Assembly: GCF_002013895.1 (NCBI RefSeq)
Contig: NZ_MAFQ01000005.1
Coordinates: 248,001 to 312,000, forward strand
Origin: Mycobacteroides franklinii
Lineage (GTDB): Bacteria; Actinomycetota; Actinomycetes; Mycobacteriales; Mycobacteriaceae
DNA: 64,000 bases
Reading direction: 5' to 3'
Shown: positions 27,694 through 35,973 of the stretch, piece after piece
How the letters are laid out: every line of letters starts with the position of its first letter
How positions within the stretch are numbered: the stretch's first letter is position 1
Notes under the pieces: generated by a model
Seen by the model: the letters and a program-made list of their open reading frames with translations, nothing else
The model's database searches: none
Told to the model about the DNA's origin: nothing
Program-made: the position numbers and the translations under genes

Positions 27694-28620
27694 ATGACCG
27701 ATATTGCCGACAAGGATTGGTCGCGCAGCGACGGCGACTCATGGGACATCGTGTCGAGCGTCGGGTTCACCGCGCTGGGTGTGGCTGCGGCACGGGCGCT
27801 GGAGAACACGCAGCCCGACCCGTTGGTGCGGGACAGCTACGCGGAGCATTTCGTGCGTGCCGCGGGTGAACCGCACCTGATCGGGTTGCTGGACAATCCA
27901 GAGACGCAGAATCTCAACCCCACCACGGCGCTGCGGCAGATCGGACTGCGCAGCAAGTTCTTCGATGAGTTCTTTGTGCGTGCGACGAATTCCGGTTGCC
28001 GGCAGGTGGTGATACTCGCTGCCGGACTGGATGTGCGTGCGCACCGGTTGCCGTGGCCCGAGGGCACCAAGGTCTTCGAACTGGATCAGCCCCAGGTGCT
28101 GGGGTTCAAGGATCGCGTGCTCGACGAGCAGGGCGCCACAGTCACGAGTGATCGGCGCGAGGTCGCTATCGATCTTCGTGAGGATTGGCCCGCCGCCTTG
28201 CTTGCTGCCGGATTCGATCCGGAGGTTCCTACGGCATGGTCGGCCGAAGGCCTGATTGTGTATTTGCCTTCGGCGGCACAGGATCTGTTGTTCGAGAGGG
28301 TCGTGGCGCTTTCGGCGCCGGGTAGTCAGGTCGCGGTGGAAGCCACCCGGGGCAGGCCCAACATCGCCAAATGGGGCGAGGTCCAGAAGAAGTACGCGGA
28401 CGACAACCATCCCATGTCCAAGGTGGACATCACCACGCTGTTCTACGACGAAGAGCGGGCCGATGTTGCGGAGTGGTTTGCCGCGCGTGGATGGACGGTC
28501 CAGGGCGCACATGTTCTGGAATTGGCTGCCGAGTATGGCGTCGATCTCCCGGAGCTGCCCGAGGAGGTCCTCGAATTGGTCAAGCAGGGCAACTACGTGA
28601 CCGCCGTTTTGCCGAGCTAA
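27694..28620 (+). CDS. TIGR00027-family methyltransferase, tandem copy 4
   Basis: A 308-residue paralogue with [90 protein letters not shown] and LSAPGSQVAVE. It ends the tandem array. A 12-nt gap with AAAGGA follows copy 3, giving it its own ribosome-binding site. The next gene, 78 nt on, begins an unrelated cassette. Confidence 0.9.
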   Translation: MTDIADKDWSRSDGDSWDIVSSVGFTALGVAAARALENTQPDPLVRDSYAEHFVRAAGEPHLIGLLDNPETQNLNPTTALRQIGLRSKFFDEFFVRATNSGCRQVVILAAGLDVRAHRLPWPEGTKVFELDQPQVLGFKDRVLDEQGATVTSDRREVAIDLREDWPAALLAAGFDPEVPTAWSAEGLIVYLPSAAQDLLFERVVALSAPGSQVAVEATRGRPNIAKWGEVQKKYADDNHPMSKVDITTLFYDEERADVAEWFAARGWTVQGAHVLELAAEYGVDLPELPEEVLELVKQGNYVTAVLPS

Positions 28621-28698
28621 GAGGCTTATCCCCAGGGACTGGCTGGGCGCGATGTTCCGGGCTAACATGCGGGAGGGGCATGTTCAGAGGGGGAACGC

Positions 28699-28995
28699 AT
28701 GAAAATCGACCCGGTAGCGACGGAAAAATGCGCGGCACAACTGGACGCGACGGATACACATGTCGAGTTCGCCAAGGCGAAGCTACGTGCCACCGAGGGC
28801 AAGGATCTCGGTGATCTGACCGACGCCATGAATGCCGCGCGCAACCGGGTATCGGGTGCGCTGGGCACGGTTTCGGCTGTGCAGAAGGAGATTTCGCAGA
28901 ACATCCGCACGTGCACCAGGGCACTTGTCGAGATGGATCAGCGTAACGCCGGAAATCTCAGCGACGCCGGTATCAAGTTCCCGGTGCTCAACTAG
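28699..28995 (+). CDS. small helical protein, EspC/WXG100-like type VII secretion partner (putative)
   Basis: A 98-residue Cys-poor, mostly helical protein with no signal peptide. It reads as two long amphipathic helices (about residues 8-33 and 38-80). A tail ALVEMDQRNAGNL resembles the end-of-helix-2 pattern of EspC/WXG100-like substrates, in which an aromatic or aliphatic residue precedes xxxD/E; the Trp-X-Gly turn and the usual Tyr are absent. GAGGGGGAA precedes the ATG. It lies 12 nt before the large peptidase-like gene, the usual place of a small secretion partner. The family assignment is inference from size, helicity and context. Confidence 0.6.
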   Translation: MKIDPVATEKCAAQLDATDTHVEFAKAKLRATEGKDLGDLTDAMNAARNRVSGALGTVSAVQKEISQNIRTCTRALVEMDQRNAGNLSDAGIKFPVLN

Positions 28996-29007
28996 GGCCG
29001 CTGCCTG

Positions 29008-30603
29008 ATGACGCTGGGTGACACACAAAAGCAGCTGGAGCAGGTAATCGCCGATCTGCGACAGATCGGTGAGATCAGTGTGAGCACCGTCTGGCCGATT
29101 GCCAGAAAGGTTGTTGCGGCGGTCCGCAAGGTCATCTCCGTGGCCACCGAACCCCCTCCGCCCGACCCGGAAACGGTGCGGGAGGTGGCGGCGCGCTGGC
29201 GGGAAATGGCGCCCGCCATGGGGGAGTGGCATGCCAACGACGTGCAGCAAGCCCAGAACACCATCCCCGACACGGTGTGGGGGCGGACGTCAGGTGATTC
29301 GTACGGTGAAACAACCGGGGACAAGGCCCGCACCAGCATCGCGAACTTCAAGACGCGATCCACCACGATCGGTCCGGCCGCGACCGGGGTCGCGAGTTCT
29401 CTGGATACCTTCGGTGGGTCGATGGAGAAGGCGCGCGATCGGTGGCACAACGCGTTCAATTCACTGAAGGACGACGTCGACTGGAACAACATTCCGAAGA
29501 ACCCATTTGATGCGATCCCGTATGTGCGCAAGCTCGTGGGCGACGTCGTGCATGGGGTGGAGGAGCTCGCCGGTGCGTACGGGGACGCCGATAAGGCGGT
29601 CAACACCGCCAAGGGTGAACTCGGAAAGGCGTTGGAGGGCATCACATTGCCCGATCACACCTCTGTCGCCGCGGGTGCCATCGGTTCGGTCAACAATTGG
29701 TCGGACACCAAGAACGATCCGGATGGGCACAAGGACGGAACCGGTTTGCGGCCGGGCGTGCAAGAACGTGCCGATGCCAATCTGGCGGCGATGAGTCCCG
29801 AGGATCGCGCGAAGGCGCAGGCGATGTTGGACGGTGCGAAGGACGACGCCCGGCGGAATTGGATCATTGCGGCTCTCGCGCGGGGTGGGGATATCGAGTC
29901 GTTGCAGCGGTTCGCCGACCGACTGAACCTTCCTCCCGAGCAGGGTGGCCTGACCGATAAGCAACTGCAGGAACTTGATCCGACGGTGTACGCGAGGAAT
30001 CACGAGGAAGTCCTGAGGCAGCCGGATGGCACTACGTGCGGATCAAGCTCTTTGGTGACGGCCAAGATGATCAACGACCCGCTGTACGCCATGAAGGTGC
30101 TCACCGGGTATGACCCACGAACAGGGCAGGAGCTACCGGGTGGCACCGATACCGACGCAGTTACGGCCCGGTTCGGAGAAGAAGCCAAGAAGATGCACGA
30201 CCTTACGAATAACGCCGGGATTCCGGGCTGGGGCACGAACTGGCCTGAGTCGCTGGGGACCCCGCCTTGGGGCGCCGCCGATGAGATGGGGGCGCCGAAT
30301 GGGGCCGGGGTGCCGGGGAGTGGGTACGGCTGGACGGTGCACCCCCCGACCGGCGCTTCGAGTGATTACCAATCGGTGACCGCGGCAGTGCGCGCAGGGC
30401 AGGTGGTTCCGCTGTTTATTGGTACCGGTCCGTACCCCAGCCACGTCATTCTGGTCACTGGCATGGATGGAGATAACGTGCAGGTGTACGACTCCGCCGC
30501 TGGTAAGGCGTCAACGATTCCCAAGGACAAATTCATCAATGGCAACTTCGACCTGACGTGGTCTGGTGGATGGAATGTGTGGGGCTCGGTGACGCCTAAA
30601 TGA
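29008..30603 (+). CDS. putative T7SS-type effector with C-terminal papain/C39-like cysteine peptidase domain
   Basis: A 531-residue protein with no signal peptide. Residues 1-210 are helical and Trp-containing (ARWREMAPAMGEWHAND), like the N-terminal part of WXG/LXG secretion substrates. Residues 245-330 form a linker with NLAAMSPEDRAKAQAML and RRNWIIAALARGGDIESLQRFADRL. Residues 330-531 look like a papain-fold peptidase: Cys344 in DGTTCGSSSLVTAKMINDP, His479 in PYPSHVILVTGMDGD and Asp495 in VQVYDSAAGK. It sits 12 nt after a small helical protein and overlaps a lipoprotein gene by 4 nt (ATGA). Peptidase activity and secretion are inferred. Confidence 0.75.
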   Translation: MTLGDTQKQLEQVIADLRQIGEISVSTVWPIARKVVAAVRKVISVATEPPPPDPETVREVAARWREMAPAMGEWHANDVQQAQNTIPDTVWGRTSGDSYGETTGDKARTSIANFKTRSTTIGPAATGVASSLDTFGGSMEKARDRWHNAFNSLKDDVDWNNIPKNPFDAIPYVRKLVGDVVHGVEELAGAYGDADKAVNTAKGELGKALEGITLPDHTSVAAGAIGSVNNWSDTKNDPDGHKDGTGLRPGVQERADANLAAMSPEDRAKAQAMLDGAKDDARRNWIIAALARGGDIESLQRFADRLNLPPEQGGLTDKQLQELDPTVYARNHEEVLRQPDGTTCGSSSLVTAKMINDPLYAMKVLTGYDPRTGQELPGGTDTDAVTARFGEEAKKMHDLTNNAGIPGWGTNWPESLGTPPWGAADEMGAPNGAGVPGSGYGWTVHPPTGASSDYQSVTAAVRAGQVVPLFIGTGPYPSHVILVTGMDGDNVQVYDSAAGKASTIPKDKFINGNFDLTWSGGWNVWGSVTPK

Positions 30604-31292
30604 GGCACGGGAAGTGTGTTTCGTTGGTGGTGCTGGTGTTTGTGACAGCTGCTTCGTGTCCGAGTGATCCCGGGAAGTACGACTCGAACAGTACGGACGG
30701 TGCCAGGTCGGATCATCTGGCATCGGATTCGTGGTTGGCGCCCGCCGAGGTTACCCATGGTGGTTCCGCGGGAACCACGCTTGTCGATCGCGAAAGGGTA
30801 TCGCGTAAGTACCGAAAGGCCGTTGCGAACGATTTCCGTGAACCGGTGATTGACGAAGTTCATGCGGCCTTGGCCAATGGCTGGGCGATTACGTATGCCC
30901 AATGTGGTCCCACCGATCCTCGACCGCTCCCCAAGCCCGATATGGGGCGTGATTCGGAATCGATGGTGGCGTTTGTGGATCTGCAGAAATCCTCCGGTGA
31001 CCTTGGCCAGATGGCATTCGCGGAACTGACCGCTTACGCATACAAGCAGCAGCAGGACGGAAGCGGCCCCAACGAGGTTGGAGTGCGCATCGTTGCGTAC
31101 CCGCCGTATCACTCGGACAAGGGATGGCCTCAGCTGCCGCTCGTCAAATATGACGACACGTGTTTGGCTAATCCGGCTGCTCCGGCTAACGGTACGTGGA
31201 ACACACCGGGTTTTCCGGATGGGCTGGCAAGCGGTCTGTCTCGTAGCCAGCCGCTGAACGAGAAGGGCGAACCTGACGGATCGGCGCGCTGA
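30600..31292 (+). CDS. putative lipoprotein coupled to the peptidase-like effector (possible immunity or accessory protein)
   Basis: A 230-residue protein starting MRHGKCVSLVVLVFVTAASC, a signal peptide with a lipobox-like AASC and predicted lipidated Cys20. The position -3 is Ala rather than Leu, so lipidation is probable, not certain. The mature part has two further cysteines (in YAQCGPTD and DDTCLANP) that could form a disulphide. No family is recognised. The start codon overlaps the effector stop, so the two are made together; an outer-face anchored partner would be well placed to block or assist a secreted peptidase. Base composition seems somewhat less GC-rich than the surroundings. Confidence 0.7.
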   Translation: MRHGKCVSLVVLVFVTAASCPSDPGKYDSNSTDGARSDHLASDSWLAPAEVTHGGSAGTTLVDRERVSRKYRKAVANDFREPVIDEVHAALANGWAITYAQCGPTDPRPLPKPDMGRDSESMVAFVDLQKSSGDLGQMAFAELTAYAYKQQQDGSGPNEVGVRIVAYPPYHSDKGWPQLPLVKYDDTCLANPAAPANGTWNTPGFPDGLASGLSRSQPLNEKGEPDGSAR

Positions 31293-31333
31293 CGCACGTT
31301 GCCTCAAACGCTGACAGTGCCAGACTGGGGTGT

Positions 31334-32359
31334 GTGAGCCAGAACCCGGAGAACACCAAGTACGTCGAGCCCGGCGAGTTCAAGCGGGACACCAACTACA
31401 TCGACACCCGGATCACCGCGGACGGCCGCGATGGTTACGCCGTAGAGCCCGGTAGATACCGACTCGTTGCGGCACGTGCCTGTCCGTGGGCCAACCGGAC
31501 GCTGATTGTCCGCAGGCTGCTTGGGTTGGAAAGTGCGCTATCGCTTGGGCTCTGCGGGCCCACGCACGACAAACGCAGCTGGACCTTCGATCTTGACCCG
31601 GGTGGGCTCGACCCCGTCTTGGGCATCCACTTTCTGCGCGATGCCTACCTCAAGCGGTACCCGGACTATCCGCGCGGCATCACCGTGCCCGCGATAGTCG
31701 AAGAGGCCACGGGCGAGGTGGTCACCAACGACTACGCGCAGATGACGCTGGACTTCTCCACCGAATGGACGGAATACCATCGGCCCGGCGCACCTGAGCT
31801 GTACCCGGAGGCGCTGCGCCCCGAAATCGACGAGGTGAACCGCCGCGTCTACACCGAGGTCAACAACGGCGTCTATCGCTGCGGTTTCGCCGGAGACCAG
31901 GACGCCTATGACGCCGCCTATGACCGGCTGTTCGTGGCACTGGATTGGTTGTCGGAAAGGCTTGCCGGACAACGCTATCTCGTGGGTGACACCATCACAG
32001 AAGCCGATGTGCGGCTGTTCACCACCCTGGTCCGGTTCGATCCGGTCTACCACGGGCACTTCAAATGCAATCGCGAGAAGCTGACCGAGATGCCGGTGCT
32101 GTGGGCTTACGCGCGTGATCTGTATCAGACACCGGGCTTCGGAGACACCGTCGACTTCGGTCAGATCAAGGAGCACTACTACGTGGTGCACACCGATATC
32201 AATCCCACGCGCATCGTCCCCAAGGGGCCGGATTTACGTGGCTGGAGCACCGTCCACGACCGCGAGGCGTTGGGTGGTCGCCCGTTCGGTGATGGCACTC
32301 CGCCGGGTCCGCCGAGCGAGTCGGAACGCGTGCCAGATTACGGTCATTGCCCTGGTTAA
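31334..32359 (+). CDS. glutathionyl-hydroquinone reductase-like GST family protein
   Basis: A 341-residue protein of the ECM4/YqjG (omega-like glutathione transferase) family. The thioredoxin-fold domain carries the catalytic-type ACPWANRT motif (around residue 50) and the C-terminal helical domain has RYLVGDTITEADVRLFTTLVRFDPVY, both diagnostic. Related enzymes reduce S-glutathionyl hydroquinones. Mycobacteria use mycothiol instead of glutathione, so the natural thiol partner is open. The start is a GTG (VSQNPENTKYV). It is a single gene 41 nt after the lipoprotein gene and 99 nt before pntAA. Confidence 0.9.
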   Translation: MSQNPENTKYVEPGEFKRDTNYIDTRITADGRDGYAVEPGRYRLVAARACPWANRTLIVRRLLGLESALSLGLCGPTHDKRSWTFDLDPGGLDPVLGIHFLRDAYLKRYPDYPRGITVPAIVEEATGEVVTNDYAQMTLDFSTEWTEYHRPGAPELYPEALRPEIDEVNRRVYTEVNNGVYRCGFAGDQDAYDAAYDRLFVALDWLSERLAGQRYLVGDTITEADVRLFTTLVRFDPVYHGHFKCNREKLTEMPVLWAYARDLYQTPGFGDTVDFGQIKEHYYVVHTDINPTRIVPKGPDLRGWSTVHDREALGGRPFGDGTPPGPPSESERVPDYGHCPG

Positions 32360-32390
32360 CTACCTTTGCAGCATTTACAAAAACGGAAGA

Positions 32391-32433
32391 CTTGTTAACA
32401 AGCATGCCTTTCCTTAGTATCCGTCGGCATGCT
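32391..32433. promoter_or_regulatory. palindrome and stem-loop in the leader of the pnt operon
   Basis: CTTGTTAACAAG (32391-32402) is a perfect 12-nt palindrome. Overlapping its end, AGCATGCC (32401-32408) pairs perfectly with GGCATGCT (32426-32433) across 17 nt. Both lie 25-68 nt before the pntAA start. They look like an operator followed by a 5'-leader hairpin. Confidence 0.45.
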
Positions 32434-32458
32434 GCACCACAGGGTGAAGGGCGAGTAG

Positions 32459-33547
32459 ATGACCGATCAACCAGTCACTATCGGAGTTGTCCGAGAGTCG
32501 GGTGAGGATGAGCGCCGCGTAGCGCTGGTACCGAAGTCGATCGCCGGCCTGATTGGCAAGGGTGTGAACATCGTCATAGAAAGTGGCGCCGGAGAGCGCG
32601 CGCTACTGCCTGACGAGCTGTACACCGAAGCCGGCGCGACGGTCGGTGACGCCTGGTCCGCCGACATCGTGGTGAAGGTGGCGCCGCCATCGGAGGCCGA
32701 GGTCGCTCGCCTGCGCGAGGGGCAGACCCTCATCGGCTTCCTGGCGCCTCGCAATGCTGATAACAGCATCGGCGCGTTGAAGAGTGCCGGCGTGCAAGCC
32801 TTTGCGGTGGAAGCCATTCCGCGTATCTCTCGCGCACAGGTGATGGACGCGTTGTCGTCGCAGGCCAATGTCGCCGGTTACAAGTCGGTGCTCGTAGCGG
32901 CTTCCGAATCGACCCGCTTCTTCCCGATGCTCACCACCGCCGCCGGGACCGTGAAGCCCGCGCTGTTGTTGGTCCTCGGCGTCGGTGTGGCCGGCCTGCA
33001 GGCTCTGGCCACCGCCAAGCGCCTCGGTGCCCGCACCACCGGCTACGACGTGCGCCCCGAGGTGGCCGATCAGGTTCGTTCGGTCGGCGCCCAGTGGCTT
33101 GATCTCGGGATCGATGCGGCCGGCGAGGGCGGCTACGCCCGCGAGCTGACCGACGAGGAGCGTCAGAAGCAGCAGCAGGCACTCGAAGATGCCATCAAGG
33201 GATTCGATGTCGTCATCACCACCGCACTGGTGCCGGGACGCCCCGCTCCGCGCCTGGTGACCGCCGCCGCCGTTCAAGGGATGAAGCCGGGTTCGGTGGT
33301 TGTCGACCTCGCCGGCGAGACCGGCGGCAACTGTGAGCTCACCGAGCCAGGCCAGACCGTCGTCAAGCACGGTGTCACCATCGTCTCGCCCCTGAACCTG
33401 CCGGCCACCATGCCCGAACACGCCAGCGAGCTGTATGCCAAGAACATCACGTCCGTCCTCGAACTCCTCATCAAGGACGGTGCCCTGGCGCCGGACTTCG
33501 ATGACGAGATCGTCGCGGGTTCCTGCGTTACCCGGGAGGTCTCCTAG
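32459..33547 (+). CDS. pntAA: NAD(P) transhydrogenase alpha subunit, part 1
   Basis: A 362-residue soluble NAD(H)-binding domain (dI) of the proton-translocating transhydrogenase, which uses the proton gradient to reduce NADP with NADH. It starts TIGVVRESGEDERRVALVPK, has FFPMLTTAAGTVKPA near residue 160, the Rossmann motif VLGVGVAGLQALATAKRLGA and GSVVVDLAGETGGNCELT, all alanine-dehydrogenase/PNT domain signatures. The three-gene split form is the actinobacterial type and matches Rv0155-Rv0157. It is followed after 2 nt by pntAB. Confidence 0.96.
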   Translation: MTDQPVTIGVVRESGEDERRVALVPKSIAGLIGKGVNIVIESGAGERALLPDELYTEAGATVGDAWSADIVVKVAPPSEAEVARLREGQTLIGFLAPRNADNSIGALKSAGVQAFAVEAIPRISRAQVMDALSSQANVAGYKSVLVAASESTRFFPMLTTAAGTVKPALLLVLGVGVAGLQALATAKRLGARTTGYDVRPEVADQVRSVGAQWLDLGIDAAGEGGYARELTDEERQKQQQALEDAIKGFDVVITTALVPGRPAPRLVTAAAVQGMKPGSVVVDLAGETGGNCELTEPGQTVVKHGVTIVSPLNLPATMPEHASELYAKNITSVLELLIKDGALAPDFDDEIVAGSCVTREVS

Positions 33548-33549
33548 TC

Positions 33550-33879
33550 ATGTATGGACAGCTGCTGGCCAACATCGCGATCCTGGTGCTTGCCGGGTTC
33601 GTCGGGTTCGCCGTTATCTCCAAGGTGCCCAACACCTTGCACACCCCGCTGATGTCGGGCACCAACGCCATTCACGGCATCGTCGTGCTGGGTGCGCTGA
33701 TCGTGCTGGGCAACCTGCCCGCCGACGCCAGCTGGGGTACCCGGATCATCGCGTTCGTCGCGCTGATCTTCGGAACCCTGAACGTGATTGGTGGCTTCCT
33801 GGTGACCGATCGCATGCTGGGCATGTTCAAGTCTAAAAAGCCAGCACAGTCTGAGCAGCAGAAAGAGGCAGTCAAGTGA
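33550..33879 (+). CDS. pntAB: NAD(P) transhydrogenase alpha subunit, part 2
   Basis: A 109-residue membrane subunit (part of dII) with three or four helices. It includes GYAV-type segments FVGFAVISKVPNTLHTPLMSGTNAIHGIVVLGA, which is the family signature of the membrane part of the alpha subunit, and ends in a short charged cytoplasmic tail. It overlaps pntB by 4 nt (GTGA), and with pntB forms the proton channel. Confidence 0.96.
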   Translation: MYGQLLANIAILVLAGFVGFAVISKVPNTLHTPLMSGTNAIHGIVVLGALIVLGNLPADASWGTRIIAFVALIFGTLNVIGGFLVTDRMLGMFKSKKPAQSEQQKEAVK

Positions 33880-35321
33880 CTTCTGAGAGCCTCAACTACA
33901 TCGTCGATGTTCTCTACATCGCCGCATTCGCCCTCTTCATCTACGGCCTGTCCGGGCTGACCGGACCCAAGACTGCGGTGCGCGGTAACTGGATCGCCGC
34001 CGTCGGTATGGGTATCGCGGTGCTCGCCACGCTGATCAAGGTCAGCGAGACGGCCACCACGCTGGACTGGATTCTTATCGGCGCCGGTCTGGGAATCGGT
34101 GTCGCGCTGGGTATCCCGCCCGCGCTGAAGACCAAGATGACGGCCATGCCGCAGCTGGTGGCGCTGTTCAACGGCGTCGGCGGCGGCACCGTGGCACTTA
34201 TCGCCTGGTCGGAATTCATTGAAACCAAGGGTTTCTCGGAGTTCAAGCCGGACCAGTCGCCGACCGTCGCGCTGGTGGTGGGGTCGCTGTTCGCCGCGGT
34301 CATCGGCTCGGTGTCGTTCTGGGGCTCGCTGGTGGCCTTCGCCAAGCTGCAGGAGTCCATTCCGAAGAACGTCGAGAAGCGGCTCGTCGCTTCCGCCAAG
34401 CTCTTCCAGGCCTCCAACATCGTGCTGCTGCTGGCCGCCGTCGGTGCTGCCGTTTACATCGGGCTGCACCCGGGTCTGCCCGTGTGGTGGATCGTCGCGG
34501 TGCTGGTATTCGCCGGTGTGATGGGTCTGTTCGTGGTGTTCCCGATCGGTGGCGCCGATATGCCGGTGGTCATCTCACTGCTCAACGCGATGACCGGTTT
34601 GTCCGCCGCCGCAGCAGGTTTGGCACTGAACAACACCGCCATGATCGTCGCGGGCATGATCGTCGGCGCGTCCGGTTCGATCCTGACCAACTTGATGGCC
34701 GTCGCGATGAACCGGTCGATTCCGGCCATCGTGTTCGGCTCGTTCGGTGGCGGTGACACCGCGGCTGCGGGTGGTTCGGCCGAGCAGGGCACGGTCAAGG
34801 CCACATCGGCTTCCGATGCCGCGATCCAGATGGCCTACGCCAACCAGGTCATCGTGGTGCCCGGTTACGGTCTGGCCGTCGCGCAGGCCCAGCACACCGT
34901 CAAGGAAATGGCGGACCTGCTGGAGAGCAAGGGTGTTGAGGTCAAGTACGCGATTCACCCGGTCGCGGGCCGCATGCCGGGCCACATGAACGTGCTGCTG
35001 GCCGAGGCCGATGTCGAGTACGACGCCATGAAGGAAATGGACGACATCAACGGCGAGTTCAACCGGACCGATGTCACCATCGTGATCGGCGCCAACGACG
35101 TCACCAACCCGGCGGCTCGCAATGACCCGTCGAGCCCGATTCACGGCATGCCGATTCTGAACGTCGACGAGTCGCGCTCGGTGATCGTGCTGAAGCGCTC
35201 GATGAGCTCGGGCTACGCCGGTATCGAGAACCCGCTGTTCTTCCAGCCGCAGACCTCGATGCTATTCGGGGATGCCAAGAAGTCGGTGTCCGCGGTCATC
35301 GAGGAGCTGAAGGCGCTGTAA
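33876..35321 (+). CDS. pntB: NAD(P) transhydrogenase beta subunit
   Basis: A 481-residue subunit. The N-terminal 280 residues hold about nine membrane helices (dII). The last 180 residues form the NADP-binding domain (dIII), with VIVVPGYGLAVAQAQHTVKEMADLL, HPVAGRMPGHMNVLLAEA, VIGANDVTNPAA and the KRSMSSGYAGIENPLFF loop. The start is a GTG overlapping pntAB. It is the last gene of the operon and is followed by a strong hairpin. Confidence 0.96.
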   Translation: MTSESLNYIVDVLYIAAFALFIYGLSGLTGPKTAVRGNWIAAVGMGIAVLATLIKVSETATTLDWILIGAGLGIGVALGIPPALKTKMTAMPQLVALFNGVGGGTVALIAWSEFIETKGFSEFKPDQSPTVALVVGSLFAAVIGSVSFWGSLVAFAKLQESIPKNVEKRLVASAKLFQASNIVLLLAAVGAAVYIGLHPGLPVWWIVAVLVFAGVMGLFVVFPIGGADMPVVISLLNAMTGLSAAAAGLALNNTAMIVAGMIVGASGSILTNLMAVAMNRSIPAIVFGSFGGGDTAAAGGSAEQGTVKATSASDAAIQMAYANQVIVVPGYGLAVAQAQHTVKEMADLLESKGVEVKYAIHPVAGRMPGHMNVLLAEADVEYDAMKEMDDINGEFNRTDVTIVIGANDVTNPAARNDPSSPIHGMPILNVDESRSVIVLKRSMSSGYAGIENPLFFQPQTSMLFGDAKKSVSAVIEELKAL

Positions 35322-35347
35322 GGAATCCCTTGCGCTGACAGGGCAAG

Positions 35348-35401
35348 TCAACGACGGTGACGTGATGGAGGGCTTCCTCCATCACGTCACTTCGTCGTTG
35401 A
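35348..35401 (+). terminator. strong terminator-type hairpin after pntB
   Basis: Arms 35348-35371 and 35376-35401 pair around the 4-nt loop GCTT. The inner 15 nt (GTGACGTGATGGAGG against CCTCCATCACGTCAC) pair perfectly and a further 9 nt pair after a 2-nt bulge. No T-run follows. It starts 27 nt after the pntB stop, the expected place for an operon terminator. Confidence 0.75.
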
Positions 35402-35570
35402 GGGCTTGTTCTAGAACCTTATGGGGCTTCTTGGCGAACATGGGGCATGGAGTATCTCGATCACGGCCGCCTGGCGGTAACGACCGTGTGCCAGGTTCCC
35501 ACTCGGCGTAGTCGGCGTTGACGTCGTAGCATTTGTTCGTGTCGCGTAGTGCGCTAGTGGTGGTTCTCAT
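35382..35570 (-). CDS. possible small protein (62 aa), doubtful
   Basis: An open frame starting MRTTTSALRDTNKCYDVN and ending KVLEQALNDEVT. The middle stretch has C/G in most third positions and reads like a folded-protein sequence, but there is no known family. It overlaps the 5' end of the secreted-protein gene on the other strand and its stop lies in the pntB terminator hairpin. Without homologues it should be treated as a weak candidate only. Confidence 0.2.
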   Translation of the reverse strand: MRTTTSALRDTNKCYDVNADYAEWEPGTRSLPPGGRDRDTPCPMFAKKPHKVLEQALNDEVT

Positions 35571-35973
35571 GTCGGCTGTCGCCGTGGTTGTGCCGGTGTC
35601 GGCGGCTGCCGAACCGCATGACTGTTCTTCGGTGGATAAGGCGCGTCAACAGATCCAACAGATGACGTACACCCAAGGGCAGTCGGCCAGTCAGATCGGC
35701 GCCACCCGGAACCGCGCGATTGCAGAGGTACTTCGCAATGCTGCAGCGGGTACGACCGATGACCTGGTGCGCACTCGCGCCACCGATGCGGCGGCTGCCG
35801 CCGACCAGTATGCGGATCAGCTCTCCGCTGTCACGTCGGTAACCGAGATATTGCCTTCCCAGAACGACGCGATGGTTCGCGCTGTCAACGCGATGGCGAC
35901 CCTGGAGCAGATCTGTCCGATCGTGCAACCACAAGAAGTTCCGGAACCACAAGAAGTTCCGCCGCCGAGCTAA
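35539..35973 (+). CDS. small secreted protein of unknown function
   Basis: A 144-residue exported protein. From GTG 35539 it reads VSRSALVVVLMSAVAVVVPVSAAAEPHDC, a clean Sec signal peptide with AXA cleavage before EPHD; a TTG six nt earlier is the alternative start. The mature part is helical with one Cys near each end (HDCSS and EQICPIV), which could pair. The C terminus repeats PQEVPE/PQEVPP. No family is recognised. It stops 4 nt inside the convergent LtrA gene. Confidence 0.75.
   Translation: MSRSALVVVLMSAVAVVVPVSAAAEPHDCSSVDKARQQIQQMTYTQGQSASQIGATRNRAIAEVLRNAAAGTTDDLVRTRATDAAAAADQYADQLSAVTSVTEILPSQNDAMVRAVNAMATLEQICPIVQPQEVPEPQEVPPPS
35927..35961 (+). repeat. 17-nt direct repeat encoding the C-terminal PQEVP repeats
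   Basis: AACCACAAGAAGTTCCG occurs at 35927-35943 and again at 35945-35961, period 18 nt, so the frame is kept. This is a two-copy in-frame duplication at the end of the secreted protein. Confidence 0.85.
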
